Origin: Citrus sinensis
Lineage: Eukaryota; Streptophyta; Magnoliopsida; Sapindales; Rutaceae
DNA: 64,000 nucleotides
Direction: 5' to 3'
Assembly (NCBI RefSeq): GCF_022201045.2
Contig: NC_068558.1
Location: forward strand, 37,281,501 to 37,345,500
Each line of letters starts with the position of its first letter. Positions within the stretch are counted from its first letter, which is position 1. Both the position numbers and the translations under genes were made by a program. Positions 14,170 to 31,004 of this stretch are shown here, piece by piece. The notes below the pieces were generated by a model that saw only the letters and a list, made by a program, of their open reading frames with translations, made no database searches and was not told the origin of the DNA.

Positions 14170-17100
14170 TAATTTGTAATTTTATTTTCTGAAAAGTATT
14201 TTGTATAAGTCTTAATAATACAAAAATATTTTTTTTTAAAAAGATATTAGTAAGGCGGTCCATTTAATACTATATAAAAGTCTATGCCTAATTTAACTTA
14301 AAAATTAACTTGAAGATTAAAGATTTACCAAATCTTATATACTTAACTAAGTTTAATACTCAGCCGGTAATATTTTTTTAACAGCATGTGTTCAAATTTT
14401 GCACAGTAAAGTTGGTAATTCATCAATTTCCGTAAGTCTTACAACTGCTTCTATTCCTCTTCGGACTTTGTGAAATCGTTGGATTAATTGTCAAAATCTT
14501 CTCTCCAAAATGTCTTTCAAGTTTACTCATATACGGACAAAATAATGGAGCCGTTGATTGTCTTGCATGCTAATTTGGTACGCTCTGTCAAAGATTACGA
14601 CACATTGATTGGATCCAACGCTTCGTTGGATTAATTATAGCCGTCCAATTCCAATTAGCAATTTCTTGAAGTATAACGTGGTGTGCCTAGTTTTTCAAAG
14701 TTTGTCGTTTGGATAGTTTAGGTGTGTCCGATCGCCATTTTTTTTCACAACACTGAATATAACAGAATCATTGCAAATTTTTCATTTATGGTTAAAAGAG
14801 CAGGAAACTCGTTAATTATTTGGGTTAGGTTATTTTGGAATTGCTCTACCTTAAAGTTAGTAATGATGATTGTAAAATTATAACAATAAATATAAATTTA
14901 ATATTTATTTTTATAATCGTACAATAATTTATCAGTGACTCTAATGTAGCAACTCTATTATGACCTCTACCTAATTATAACGTGATAGACTCAATTAATT
15001 AATTAAAGTCTACTAATTAAGGGGCATGTGCCTTGGAGTGGGACACACTCACCTCTATATTTATTTTGAAATAAAAAATTATGCGAGACCCATTTAATCT
15101 GTGCAAGTGGGACCCACTCACCTCTATATTTATTTAGTTATCTCATCTTTAATCATGTGATGCTTTTATGTTCCATTATCCAATTATCAATTATTATTTG
15201 ACAATAATGCAAACTTAATGTTCTTCAAGAAGCATCTTTTTCATTGATTTTGTTCGTGTCTAAGACAAATTTGAAAACAAATAATATATGGGACCTTGCT
15301 AAGTTAAATAATATTATAACTTACAACAATCCAATGTTGTATCTACTAATTCAAAAGCAATCGACAACTAAATTATGGTTGGTTTTAATGGTGCAACTCT
15401 TTGATTGTTGTAAATTACAATGTTATATAACTTATCTATACCCTTAATAAATGTTATTATAGTGGTCCGTGGGAGTCTAAATGCACTTATGAAGATTCAT
15501 TGACGGATGAGTTTGTTTGTTTGTTTTTTTTTTTTTTACATTTTCTTAAGTTCATTTTTTTTATTAAAGTGGAGTTATTTGAACCCCTAAAATAACCACT
15601 AAACTTATTTCAATTTAAGTTTATGAATTATTACTATAGTCAAAATATATATAGTTCTATAAGACACTGTAGAAAACTATGCATATTTCAATTTAATTTA
15701 CAGTTGATAAGCTATAAGTTAATATCCAAACCTAAGATACAGACACATACACGTATTGGGTTTAAGTTATTATCTTAAAATTATTTGAACAAGTTCCATT
15801 TCCTGAAAAGGTGATTCATTGAATTAAGATACTTTATATTAATTTTACAGGAGATAATAAAACTGAAGATGGTGTTCAATCCATCTATATATAATTGTAG
15901 TGGTACCATGTATATATAGCAAACGAACAAAGCAGCATGTGGCACGACATAAATATGTTTTGGTAGGGCATGCGGCACGACTCGACATACATGCAAGTTG
16001 GGTTGGCTGAAAATTTTAGGCACCTGGATCTTAAAAGCATTGCATTATTAAAGATAAGATAAATAAAGGCACGTGAAAGGACCTGCAATAAGCATGTTTC
16101 ACTTTTTAATGAAAGTAAACTTAAAATTTTATGATTTTACAAATAATTTGAAATTGAATCTTGTTATATATTTTATTAGTGTCATTTAATTCTTAGTTTA
16201 AAAAAATAATCTGATTTTTTTATGTTTATAATTTATTAAATGAATATGTGATATCATAATTTTAATAAATAAAACTATAAATATCATGATTTTATAAAAT
16301 ATTTATTAATATTATTATGGATTATAATCTATAACTCTATGTAAGTGTGAGCTAACAATTAAGTTAACCCTTAAGAAAAACTTATTATTGTTGTTGTTAT
16401 TGTTAAATATTAAAAAAGAATTCCAATACTGTAAAATCTAACTTAATAGTTAGTATTATATTCTCTCACTATTGTTAGTTTATTATTATTGAACATAGAC
16501 TTGAATTTTGAAACTTTTGATTTGATTGAATTCAACTAAAGGCATATGGGCAAAAAAAAAAAAAAAGTATATGGGACTGAAAAAAGGATGCCAACAGATT
16601 GGCATGCCTTCTTAAAAAATTAAGGAAAAAAAATTTGTTGTGTTTTTTTTCTTAGGCACAGCCCACGGGATGACACGCATGGACATAACACATATATCAG
16701 GTCAATTAGGAATGGCACGACACAAACATATGATTTATATGGTATGACACGAGCACGAGCCTGCATAAACCTTCATTTGATAGTTGGTACGGCCCGTTGG
16801 CCAACTCTACTAACTCGTGCTAATAGAAGTTCATTATCAATATATTTTTTTAGAGAATTCACTTGAAATGCTTGATGATCATGAATACCAATTAATAATA
16901 ATAATAATAATAATAATAATTATTATTATTTAAATCTTCTATTAATGCTTAATTTCTTTGAATAAATTAAAGCTTTGCTAGGTTAAACATTATGGGATTG
17001 TCTTACAATCAGGAAAATGAATGGTTAGTGACAGTCCTCCTTTTCAGTTTTTCTTTTTATGAGATTATTGCTCAAGATATTTACAATTATATAATTATTA

Positions 17101-17880
17101 AGACCAATTTACATCAAATTTTATATAGCACCACCCAGATTCCAATCCTTTCTAATATTCGAGGGGCGTCAACTCCAATTATAGGAGAAGACTGCCTTTA
17201 CTTAATCTTTGAGGAATGAAATTTAAATTAAACCCCCACAATGCATTTGTGAGGGTTTGAACCACTTCCCTCACACTATGAGAGAGTGGCTCTAGCCACT
17301 GGGCCAAGCCTTAGTGGTTTCAGTGTTCCTCTTTGTTTTATTAATAAATCAACAGCTTTGCTCATGTATCACTCTTACTGTGATTCTGATCATAATCTTC
17401 TAAAAATTAATATTGAGAGATTCATACTTTCCCTTTTATAGTTGTCAAAACTTTAACACATAAAAAAATGATTATCTTGTAATTATAAAAGGGTTATTTA
17501 GCGTCAACCCCACATGTTTCGACTATTTGCGCTACACCGCCGCACTCATTGTCATTAAAAAAATTGTTTTCTGTTATAATATCGTTTGTGATTTTACGAA
17601 TGATGAAATTGCCCTCATTTTTGAATGAAAAGGTAATTAAAAAAAATTCATATCAATTTTGCCTCAAGAAAATTTATTTGAATGAAAAGGTAATTAAAAA
17701 AAATTCATATCAATTTTGCCTCAAGAAAATTTATTTGTATGACGTTTTTGCCCTAAAATAACAATTTAATTACAGTACATATGCGGCATGAGATGAGCAC
17801 ATTACAAGCATAAGTAAAGCATCTACAGATTTGCATTGTAACAGCTATATATATGTAGAACAAGTCATTCATTTACAGTT
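14170..17880. other. Upstream flank of TPS copy A, no supported genes
   Basis: Non-coding. It contains the duplicated promoter flank (to 14590), the block homologous to copy C (14670-15900 and 16810-16985), an extra segment at about 15908-16810 with several GGCACGACA-like motifs, an AAT-repeat stretch at 16893-16930, and the 57-bp tandem repeat at 17621. The block at 17240-17320 (GGGTTTGAACCACTTCC...CACTGGGCCAAGCC) resembles a dispersed plant repeat rather than a tRNA gene. Confidence 0.6.
17621..17734. repeat. 57-bp perfect tandem duplication
   Basis: Two consecutive 57-bp units start with TTGAATGAAAAGGTAATT at 17621 and 17678. The unit length is a multiple of three, so an open frame runs through both, but no protein family is recognised. 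Confidence 0.9.
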
Positions 17881-17884
17881 CCTT

Positions 17885-20800
17885 TACAATGGTAACACAA
17901 CAGCATGCCACTTTCTTTCTAAGTATAACATTTCACCATTAATCTTACACGATACCGCTCCACTTTGTCATTACCATCACATTTGATCTTGTAAACCTAT
18001 TTGTTTATAATGGCTTTTCTTCCACGTAGTAGTGGTACGAGTTTCCATGTCCTATTCTTATGTAGAGCCTCAATTTCTTCTTGCATTGCTGGCATCCACA
18101 AAGCGACATCCGAGCTGTTTAAAGCTTTATAGAAAGCTGATGGCTCTCCATCTTCTGTTAGAAGACAGTATGCAACAATAATCTTTGTGATATAATCCAA
18201 GTGCCATACAGATGATTGTCTCTCACTAGTTTATCGACGATCATCTAAAGCCTCAAACTCGATTGGTACTTGTTATTCATCCTCTGGTGTTACTTCAGAA
18301 GAATCTGAATCTTCATTTTTCAAATTATTTTCAATATATACCGATACAATCTCTGAATTTTCTTTTACAGTGCTATCATCTCCATCTTTTATTTGTAGTT
18401 GATATTCTACAAATATAATATCTCTGCTAATGACAATCTTGTGACCAGTGGGATCCCACAGACAATACTCTTTTACTCTATTAGCATATCCTAAGAATAT
18501 ACACCTTCTAGAATTAGGATCAAGTTTTGTTCTTTCTTGGGCATTGTACATTACGTACACAAGACATCCAAATGCATGTAAATGAGAGTAATCAACTAGC
18601 TTTCCAATCTATATCTTTATTGGAGTCTTCAAACCAATTGTTGTGAATGGTGACCGATTTGCCATGTAACAGACAGTTTTGGCTGCTTCTGCCCATAATG
18701 AGTTGGGTAGACTAGCAGTCTTCAATATAACTCTTATTCTTTCCCTAAGAGTCGTGTTCATTTACTTTGCCCCTTCATTTTGTTGAGTAGTGTATGCTAC
18801 AGTAAATTATCTTTGGATACCTTCTTGCTTACAGTATGAAAAAACCTCACCATCTGTATATTCTCCACCATTATTTGTCCTCAAGCACTTGATCTTTTTC
18901 CCAGATTCAAGTTCAATATGTGCTTTGAATTCTTTAAACACTAGAAACACATTTGACTATTTTTTTATTTAATACGTCCAACATCTCTTAAAATAATCAT
19001 GAATGAAAGTCACTATATACTTTGCACCTTCCATGGATATGTTTGGTGATTCTCAAACATCATAATAAACTAAGTCTAGAATGCATTTACTTTTGGCAAC
19101 AAATATGCTGAATTTCAATCTATGCTACTTACATATAACACAATGCTCGTAAAATGGTAAGTTCACCGATTTAAGCCTAGGAAGTAACTTTCGCTCAAAG
19201 AGAATCTTCAAACCTTATTATAACATGTGGCTGAGTTTAAGGGGTCAAATCATCATTGATTCTTCTCTATTGGATGCGACACATGCATTAGCTTTCTGCA
19301 GTGTTTCCCCTTTAAGCATGAATAGATTAGCACCAATATTTTCTGCCTTCATCAATACAAGCGCAACTTTAACTATCTTCATAATCCATTTTCAACATGA
19401 GTTTTGCACCCAAGACTATCTATTTGTTATAAAGACAATAGATCTTCAGACCTTTGACATGTCGTACTTCCTCAATTGTGCGAATCGTAGTATCAAATAT
19501 TTTTATTTTGATAGTACCAATACTAGTGAACTCTAAGGCATGATCATCTCCTATGTATACAAATTTTCTTAAGATAGGTTCATATGTATAGAACCATTCT
19601 CTCTGAGATGTCATATGTCGGGTAGCTTCTAAGACTATAAGTTAGATGTCAAATAACCATTCTCTGCCTTCTAAAATAGTTATTGTTTTGTTGTAGAGAA
19701 TTTCGTCATCATTTGAGGTACTTGTTACACACCTCTGAGCATTTGATGAGTCAAGATCTTTACTCTATTCTTTTCCCTTTATTCCAACACTCTTTCTTAA
19801 TGTGGGCTTTCTTGCCACAATTATAACATTTGACATTCTTCTTATTTTTTTAATTTTTCTCTACATGGTTGTGACTCTCGTTGGAGCCACATTCCGTTGA
19901 TCTCTCTCTCGTCATTGATAGTGCTTTTGCTTGTTTGTCTTATTTTTTTCGCTTCATCTCCTCATTTAATGTAGAGGCTACAACATCATAAAAAATTAGA
20001 TTGTCTGCTTGGTTATTGTTCATTAGATTGATGATGAGTTGATCATACGAATCTGGCAAACTTTGAAACAAAAGCTCTACGCGTTCATTTTCCTTTATCT
20101 AATAACCCAATGTTGTGAGTTGTGTCAAGATATTGATATCATCAGTCACCGATATATATTCTACCATTCAAAGAGTATAGAGTCTTCTCTTTAAGAAGAT
20201 TTTGTTGTGCAGTGACTTGACCTTGTACAATATTGTGAGAGTATCTCATATTTCTTTAACTGTCTTTTTCTCTGCCACATTGGATAACACCTTGTCTGTA
20301 AATGCTAAGTGTAGATTGGCATTTGCATTGCCATCTATCTCGTTCCACTTGACATCATCAACCATCTTCATGGGCTTTTCTATGATTGCTGCTAAGCAAT
20401 TATTTTTCTCAATACAGCCTTCATTTTCATTTTCCATGATAAGAAATTATTATGTTGAACTTCTCAATTTCGTATTTTGCCGCCATCATTTTTCACGACG
20501 AACTACCTTTGCTAGGATCGGCTTTCACCGTTTCATGTGAATAGTAACCGTATACGTGAATAGTATATTTTTACGTGAACAATACTCCAACTTCAAAAAA
20601 TACAACTAATAACTCTAATACCATTGTTGGGAAATTGATTGGGTGAAGTAGGGCCAGAGCTAAAAGAAAATTGGAAGAAAATAAAGAACAAGCATAAAGA
20701 GGACACTAGAAAATTATGTAGTTCGGCTTTTAGACTATATTCACAGGTAAAGACAGAAGGATAAAATTTCACTAGTGAAATGATGATTATAAGTATTGTA

Positions 20801-21473
20801 ATATTTTGGCTCACTACCTAAAACCCCAATACATCCAAACTCTCAAATTATTAATCACTCAAGAGTTTATTAAACTTTTAATACTTTTAACTCTCTAAAT
20901 GTAGGAAATGCTTCTCTCAAAACTGGATGCAAAAAAGAGAAATGAAGCCCTCTATTTATAGCTTCATTTCCTCTCCCTTTTTCAATTAAAATAATAATAT
21001 TAATATTTTATAATATTTTTTTTCTTTTTGTCAAACCGTGTTTGGTACGGTTTGACATTTTTTTCTTTCCTTTATGGTGGGGCAGCCTTTATCTAGAAAA
21101 GCGATGCCCGCCACTCACTTCTCTTTTTTTTTTCTTTCTGACAATGTTTATCATTTCTTTATTCCTCATTCAATTAACTTTTAATTATTTATTTCATAAA
21201 GTTTATAGTGGAAGTGTTTAAATTGTAATATTGCATGGATGTAAATAGAAAGCATCATGATGTTTAAAAAAAACAATAAAAGAAAGAGGCATATGAGAAC
21301 ATAAGTGAAACTTGTCAAAGAGTATTGAAAGTTAATTCCAATTGTTCCCGTAAATCTAAAGAATACTATGATATTATGAATTTTCTAATAGTACTAGGAG
21401 TTTGATGTTGAAATATTAGTCAGAATTGTTGAAGGAAAGAATCACTCAAATTAACCACATTCTAACCCCAACA
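17885..21473 (-). mobile_element. Truncated Ty1/copia retrotransposon with 5' LTR
   Basis: Read on the - strand. A probable 5' LTR (about 20625-21473) has TGTTGGG...CCCAACA ends and an internal TATA box (CTATAAATAG near 20951-20960). A tRNA-Met-type primer site (ATGGTATTAGAGTT) follows at 20624. Next come Gag (about 20440-19780) with a CCHC zinc knuckle CYNCGKKAHIKKEC, a protease/pre-integrase part (HMTSQREWFYTYE near 19614), the integrase C-terminal part (RRCIFLGYANRVKEYCLWDP near 18500), and the start of reverse transcriptase (ALWMPAMQEEIEALHKNRTW near 18120). The sequence stops near 17885, so most of RT, RNase H and the 3' LTR are missing. Frames are broken many times. The far LTR end is inferred from the inverted CCCAACA only, as there is no partner LTR. 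Confidence 0.8.
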
Positions 21474-21479
21474 CACCTA

Positions 21480-22920
21480 TGTACTTAAATATCTTTTTGC
21501 AATCAATAACAATTCAAGCCTTAAGTACAGTGTTTAAACAAGGAAGACTTTAAAAATTTTGCAAAACCATCTACCATCCTTAATTCAAGTTTTCTCTTCA
21601 CTTATCACGAATAAATTGTGACTTTTAGAAATTGAATCACAATAAACTATAATGAACATAAATTTCAGCAAGTAAACTAGTTTTTTTAATAACAAAATAC
21701 ACATATGTTTTTTTACAACGCAAATGAATGAAATGTCACGATCTTCTAAAAACACTGTAAAACAAAATTCATCAAAATCTCTTTCTATCACTTTCAAACT
21801 TTTACATTTTCTTCTATCAAAATATATATCAGGCATGTGGCACTTTGCGCTATGCATGTCACTTTTACTATGCGTAGCAGTTCGGAGTACGTTGGCCTTC
21901 AAAAGGTGGCCCTATATGGTTTCAAGAGGTGGCCCCTAGTGCAAAACTCTTATAAAACGTAGTTTACTTTCTTTCTTTAAAATCAGTTTTGATAAAATCC
22001 ACTTTTTCATTTCATATAACATGCTCATGTTAATAAACTCTCACACATACTTATGCCCGTAAACAAAATCACATTTAACACATAACAACACATCACATAA
22101 ACACATGGACAAAATCATATAAATACATATCCGTACATGTCAAATATGTCAAACACATACATATTGTTTATTTAAAAGATCTAGATTTGGGTGGAGATTT
22201 GATATAATTTTTGCTTGATGATTCATGTTTTGGACCTTATTATCCTAGGATGTGAGAGTAAAGTCTTTTGAATGGAAGGATTTTGAGTGTTTGGTTATGT
22301 GGCTAGAGGCAGAAAATGGTTGTCTTCTGAAGGATTTGGTTGAGATTGGTGAGGTGAGTGAGATAAAGATGAGTGACTATATAATATTATGTCAGTGCTC
22401 AAATTATGTTGTATTTCATTTTGATCAAGATTTGGGGAATGTTCCATGTTTCCAAAAGTGTCTTGAGAGTGGCTATGCCTATAAGCTACTCTTGACTGTC
22501 TGAATTCATGAGAACTATCAACAATCGGTGTTTTTTGTTCTTTATTAAATTGAAATTTCATATTTACTTATCTTTTAGTTTGATCTTCATTTTATTAAAA
22601 TAGGGACTTTATTATTAAAAGAATACTATATACTAATAATCTAATGGTCGTCATATCTCTACAGTCTTGCTATTAGTCTAAAAGTTAAATTTATCCTTCA
22701 ACAATAATGTTTGAATATTAAAATAATAATGTCGTTGATGTAATGAGTAATTGAAAAATAAGGAAACTAAAATGTTCATAACTTCATAAAAATTTGGATG
22801 ACATTAGAATTTATGATTAGGACTTTATTATATCTTATGAGAGTTTTATTAACAATTTTAGGTCAATAATATTAATATGCATTTTTTTTAAAAATATGGA
22901 TGCCTAGAGGTAAGTAAATC
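21480..22920. other. Non-coding spacer between copia fragments
   Basis: No supported gene. Open frames at 21585-21902 and 22252-22503 show no family motif. The DNA is probably old transposon sequence, given the copia remnants on both sides. Confidence 0.45.
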
Positions 22921-22924
22921 GTAG

Positions 22925-24270
22925 AAGCATTGAAATAACCAAAATGGAAAAGGGCCATGGAAGATGAATGCAATGCCTTGATAAAAAAGAAACTTGGACT
23001 TTGATACTAAATGACCAAAACTAGAAGCTAATTGGAAATAAGTCGGTATACATAGTACAAGAAAATCCAGATGGTATTATTAACAAGTATAAGGCTAGGT
23101 TGGTGGCAAATGGATTCTAGCAAACTACAGATCTTGATTTTAAAGAGACCTCCAGCCCAGTTGTCAAAGCTGCAACAATCAGAATTATCCTAACCTTGGC
23201 AATAAACAATGATTGGATACTGACACAGGTAGACATAAACAATATTTTTCTGACAAATGACTTGACAGAAAACAATTTACATACCACAACCTAAAGGATT
23301 TGCAGATAAAATTAAGCCAAATCAAATATGGAAATTGAAAAAAGTATTGTATAGATAGAGAGAGGCTCCTAGGCATGGTTTGATAAGTTTAAGAGTGCTT
23401 TAAACTCTTGGGGATTTGAAAGCTCTAAGTGTGATAACTCATTGTTCTTTAAAAGAGTCAAATATAAGATAATCATCTTGCTCCTCTATGTTGACGACAT
23501 AACAACTACTAGTAACAATAGTAAAGCTATTGAAGAAGTATAGGCAACCTAAATGAAGATGCTATAAAGGATCCTTGAGATTCGGACTTTTTTCGTAAGA
23601 TACAAGTAACCAGAGTCTAAGATGCTCATTTGCTTTCTCAAGTTAAGTATATTCAAAATTTGTTAACAAAAACTAAGACGAGTAACTGCAAAGGAATAAA
23701 AGCTTCTTGAGACGCTATAAAAAAAAAACTAAAAAGGATGAACGAGCCAAAATTCACGATCTTACACTCTACAAAAGTGTTATAGGCAATCTACAGTATG
23801 TCGCACTCACAAGGCCTGAACTTGCTTTCTCAATGAACAAGCTTTGCCGATTTATGTCAGATCTTAGGCAATCTCATTGTATAGCATATAAGAGAGTACT
23901 GAGGTATCTTAAGAACACTATGAATATGCATATGAAATTTATCAGTGTATTTTAATCTTGTGGCATACATAGGTATAAATTGGGCCAGTGATCCAGATGA
24001 TAGAAGATCAATAAGTGGCTATTTTGTGTTTTTAGGAGATAACTTAATTGCATAGAGTTCAAGAAAACAAGGCAAGGTGATCTAATTAAGGTAGATCTTT
24101 ATGTCATCAGAGACAAGGTGATTAGAGGAGAATTGTGGAAAAAATTTGTTGCTGACTGGGACCAAATTGCAGGTGTTCTGACCAAACCATTACCTTACTC
24201 CAAGTTCAGCTGTTTTAGGAGCAAACTGAATGTCCTTGAAGAGACCTTGAATATGAGAGAGGATGTTGAA
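22925..24270 (+). mobile_element. Degenerate Ty1/copia pol fragment (RT-RNase H)
   Basis: On the + strand, broken frames give copia reverse transcriptase: KWKRAMEDECNALIKKETW near 22942, YKARLVANGF near 23089, PVVKAATIRIILTLA near 23160, and the catalytic YVDD at about 23488. They are followed by the RT/RNase H connection (SVIGNLQYVALTRPELAFSM near 23780) and the C-terminal ADILTKPLP-like end (AGVLTKPLPYSKFSCFRSKL near 24170). There are multiple stops and frameshifts and no LTR was recognised. It is opposite in orientation to the copia fragment at 17.9-21.5 kb, so it is a separate insertion. Confidence 0.8.
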
Positions 24271-24471
24271 AGTTGCAGTTGTGGAAAGTCAGCAGTTGAC
24301 TTTGAAGCCAAGTTGGCATACCACCTGAGTTATTCCTATCTGCAGCCAGCTGACATGGGAAATGAGCTTGACTTATTGAGCTGGCAAAATGGTTATGCTG
24401 AAGAATATCAGAACATGAGCATAGAAGGATGACATTACAAGAAGCTTTGCAATGATTGGCTAGTGAAGCAC

Positions 24472-24521
24472 AGCAACATTCTTAACAATCTTTGTCAGCA
24501 ACATACTTAACAATCTTTGTC
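24472..24521. repeat. 25-bp tandem duplication at the edge of copy B
   Basis: Two copies of a 25-bp unit beginning AGCAACAT and ending AATCTTTGTC (24472-24496, 24497-24521, one mismatch) end about 12 bases before homology with copy A begins. Confidence 0.8.
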
Positions 24522-24992
24522 ATCTTATATTGTTTTAGCTAGCAATTGATTATCTTGTGGGAACTGGAATGAGCCTGACTTGATGAGGATTCAGTTCTGA
24601 CCATTGAGTTAATTTTTTACTTAGTATTAAATCAAAAGTTATTAGGTAAAATTAAAAAAAATAAAAAATAAATCCTAATCATTGATTCAACACTGAATCC
24701 TATCAACCATGACAAACAAGTGAACTTATTAAAATAAAAGATTTTGCAGTAAATCTTCAAAAACAAGAGAACTCATTAAAATAAAAGGAGAGCGTTACAT
24801 GCAGGTAAGGGAATGCAGTAAACCTCCCCCTGCGTCACAATTATTGCAAAGAAAGAGACACAAACTCTGAAAAAAACCAAATAGCGACCATGAAATGCCG
24901 AGCGCCTCACACCAGCTGAAACGATATAATACTTATTTGGAAATCCGCAACAAGTCATCCATTTATTAAATTCGTCGGCCTTTGGTACCAGG

Positions 24993-27902
<2,910 letters not shown>

Positions 27903-27920
27903 TCAGGTGTATGCATACAG

Positions 27921-27930
27921 ATTTATAGGG
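27921..27930 (-). promoter_or_regulatory. TATA box, TPS copy B
   Basis: CCCTATAAAT on the - strand, about 90 bases upstream of the ATG and conserved with copy A. Confidence 0.6.
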
Positions 27931-28165
27931 AGAGGAAAAGTACGTACTGTTTGTGTTTACTGTTAACACCATCTTTCCTTGAGGAAACTATAACCTGCTA
28001 GCTCTAACGTGTTCAAATTTTGCACGCTAAAGTTGGTAATCCATCGATTCCCATAATTGTCAAAATCTTCGCTCTGAAATGTCTTTCAACTTTATTCATA
28101 TACGGACAGAGTAATGGAGCCGTTGATTGTCTTGCATGCTAATTTGCTTTGCTTTGTCCAGATTT

Positions 28166-31004
28166 CACTTGATGGCAGAGTCATGTTCTAAACGTTCAAA
28201 AATTTATTGCTCATGATGTTAGCGGATTTCCTGAATTTGAATTCAGTTAGATATCTTCTTCTTTTTCCTTTCTTATAACAAATTATGCGGAAGCGTACCT
28301 GAATTCATACAAAAAACCTTAATAGATCACATATAAGCCTAAAATTGGATTAAGAATCCAACAATGTCAGATTAAAAATAATAATAATCTTCCACTTGTG
28401 CTATATGTATAACCTTATAATTATACTTTACAAAAACTGTATGAGTTTAACATTATTGTCATTACTAAATTGTATTTATAATCAATCCGGTCCATATATC
28501 ATTGATTATTTCAATAAATCCCTCATTTAATTAAAACAAGATCATATGCTTATCTAATCGTTCACCTAGTGACAAATACACTGATGTGATTAGTGGTTGA
28601 AAAACTAAAAATAATAAAAGAAAACATCTAAATATGCATGAAGACAATTAAAACAAATCCGAGTAGATAATGTATGTAGGTTGTGTCGTAAAATCAATTT
28701 ATTCATTTCTTTTGTTTGTATTTTTTAATTTTATTGATTTTATTTCTTGCAATAACTTAGACAGCTTCAGAATTACTTATAATAATAGTAATTGTATTCA
28801 TTTGATTCCCACATACTGATCTGCTATGTAACTCATTAATTAAGATGAACTTGTAATAATACTTCAGTTTTTCTGTTAACAAACTCGTGGCATTTACATA
28901 AAATAATAATATTTTGCTTCCAATTGTAAGCTCACCTCTAAACAACTTCCTATTCATGATTAGGAGATTGTCAAACTTTTTCCTCTATTGAAATCATTAT
29001 ATACCAATTATCTCCAACTATTTTCATAATACTGGATAATTTCCATGGCACTATAATTTTACAGTATTACCCTTATTTTTAAATATATTTTTATTTATAT
29101 TAATTATAAATTATATAAATTATATAAATTGAAATTAAAATAAAAAGATTTAATTACCGAAATAAGAAATATAAGTTTCGAAGTGAATAAAAAATTAACA
29201 GTAAGAAATATTTTCTTATAATAAATATTATTTTATATTTTCAAAATGATTTATTTATCTCTCTTTTTCCTTAAAATTTTTTATGTTATGAATATTTTTA
29301 AATATTATGAAAATAATAAAAAAGTAAGTGATATATAAAAATTTTAATAAGTAAAAACTGAAAATCTCTCCTTACAATATTGATATGTTGTCTTATACAG
29401 CTTGTATATTTGTTTTGTAAATATGGTAATAAAAGAAAAATGAGTTTATTGGTTCGTACAGAAGGTGATATGTATCGAGTCATTTACCTATTAATTGAAA
29501 AGTTTTGATGTGATTGGTATTGGGTGCGTTTGGGATTGAGGTTGGGCAGCTGTAGCTTAAAAGCTACATCACTAAAGTGTTTGGTAAACACTAACTGCTG
29601 TAGCTTTTAAGCTATATTGATATGATTTTTCACTTATATAATACAAAATCCATTATATCTTTAATAATTTTATCAAAATTATTATTTAAAATTTATATTT
29701 ACTATATATTATTAACTTTTGTTTCATAATTACAGCTTTTTTTTTCACAGCAGCTGTAGCTTAAAAGCTACAGCACCTCAATCCCAAACGCATCCATTAT
29801 TACCTTGAGTTTTTAATTATTATTAAATTATTTGAGCATGTGATTTTACATGCATTTTAGTCACGTTATCAGCAATATATATAATCATTCTCAAGCGCCT
29901 GCATCTTCAATTTTTTTAACGCTGACAAGTTGTTAAGTCATATGATTTAATACAATTATCTTTTAATGTATTATAAAATCAAACAGTTTAATGATTTTAA
30001 AGTCTGACTCTATTAAATTTCGTGGCCTAAAAGTGTGTCTGTATAAAAAATAAAATAAAATACTAGAGAAGGACTGCATGTGTGTGTGTGCACGCAAAAA
30101 GATACCCTTATTTTTTTTATACAGATTCGCTATTAAATCATGCAGCTTAATATAATTAATTTTTAATACATTTTAAAATTGTGCAGTTTCATAACATTAA
30201 AAATTGACTTTATTAAACCTTACTGATTAACAATGTGTCTATATGAAAAAAAAAAAAAAGAGGGCACCCGCACTAGAGAAATATTGTGTGTGTATTGTGT
30301 TAATTACCTGTCTTTTGTTTGCATGATGCTTAATTTATTTTCTGTATGCTTTTAATTTGACCATTTTCAAGAGCTAGTTGAGATTGAATTTTCATAATCA
30401 AATAAACCCTCTTTCCATTCGACAGAAAATAATATTGTTTACTTATTTTACAGAACAAAAATAAAATGTAATTTTGTTTCTTAAAAATATGAATACGTCC
30501 CATTCAATAAGATTAATTGAGAGGAGTAGAATCTTCTCCTTATTTGAGTTGTCCTTTTTTTATAAATCTTGCACTACATATATTTTAGTTTAGTGCTAGT
30601 ATATGATTAGAGTTTAACTAACTTTATTTTTTAATTTATTTACCGTCAACCACATTAATAAATTTTGTTCGAAAAAAGATTAGATCATAAGAGGATCTTG
30701 ATTCTAATTAAAGGCCCTGAACCAGTTAAGTTTCAATAAAATTTTTAATTTATAACTTCCCCACTGTCAAAGTCTTTGTATTATTTGATCAAAATCAAAT
30801 CCAATTTCTCTCCATTTTTTTTTAACTTCTACTGTACTCGCTTCTTCACAATTTTCAATAGATATCAAAACTTCCATAAAAGATCTCATCCCAGCGGCCG
30901 TGAAATAATCAATATTTATCTGGACGTCATCAATTGGACGGCGGTCGGGTGGGGGAATGGAAAGTTCATGCATGAAGCTATTATTGCCACACCCCATGTT
31001 TTCG
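28166..31004. other. Insertion splitting the second duplication unit
   Basis: This ~2.8-kb stretch has no counterpart in copy A, where the flanking sequences are nearly contiguous (about 14590-14670). It contains a MITE (29522-29795) and a 76-codon open frame on the - strand (30767-30997, ending WREIGFDFDQIIQRL) of no recognised family. Its ends were not resolved, so the element type is unknown; a retrotransposon remnant is possible. Confidence 0.5.
29522..29795. mobile_element. 274-bp MITE with GCGTTTGGGATTGAGG termini
   Basis: The left end GGGTGCGTTTGGGATTGAGG and the reverse complement of the right end GGATGCGTTTGGGATTGAGG form near-perfect 20-bp inverted repeats. ATT flanks both sides (29519-29521 and 29796-29798) as a candidate 3-bp target duplication. 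The subterminal AGCTGTAGCTTAAAAGCTAC motif is also inverted between the two ends. Non-coding. Confidence 0.8.

Noticed and set aside
17240-17320. tRNA-like GGTTTGAACC motif
   Set aside because: There is no cloverleaf with acceptor and anticodon arms; the GGGCCAAGCC context looks like a dispersed plant repeat.
22252-22561. 83- and 88-codon frames on both strands
   Set aside because: No family motif, no promoter or splice context, and the region lies between transposon remnants.
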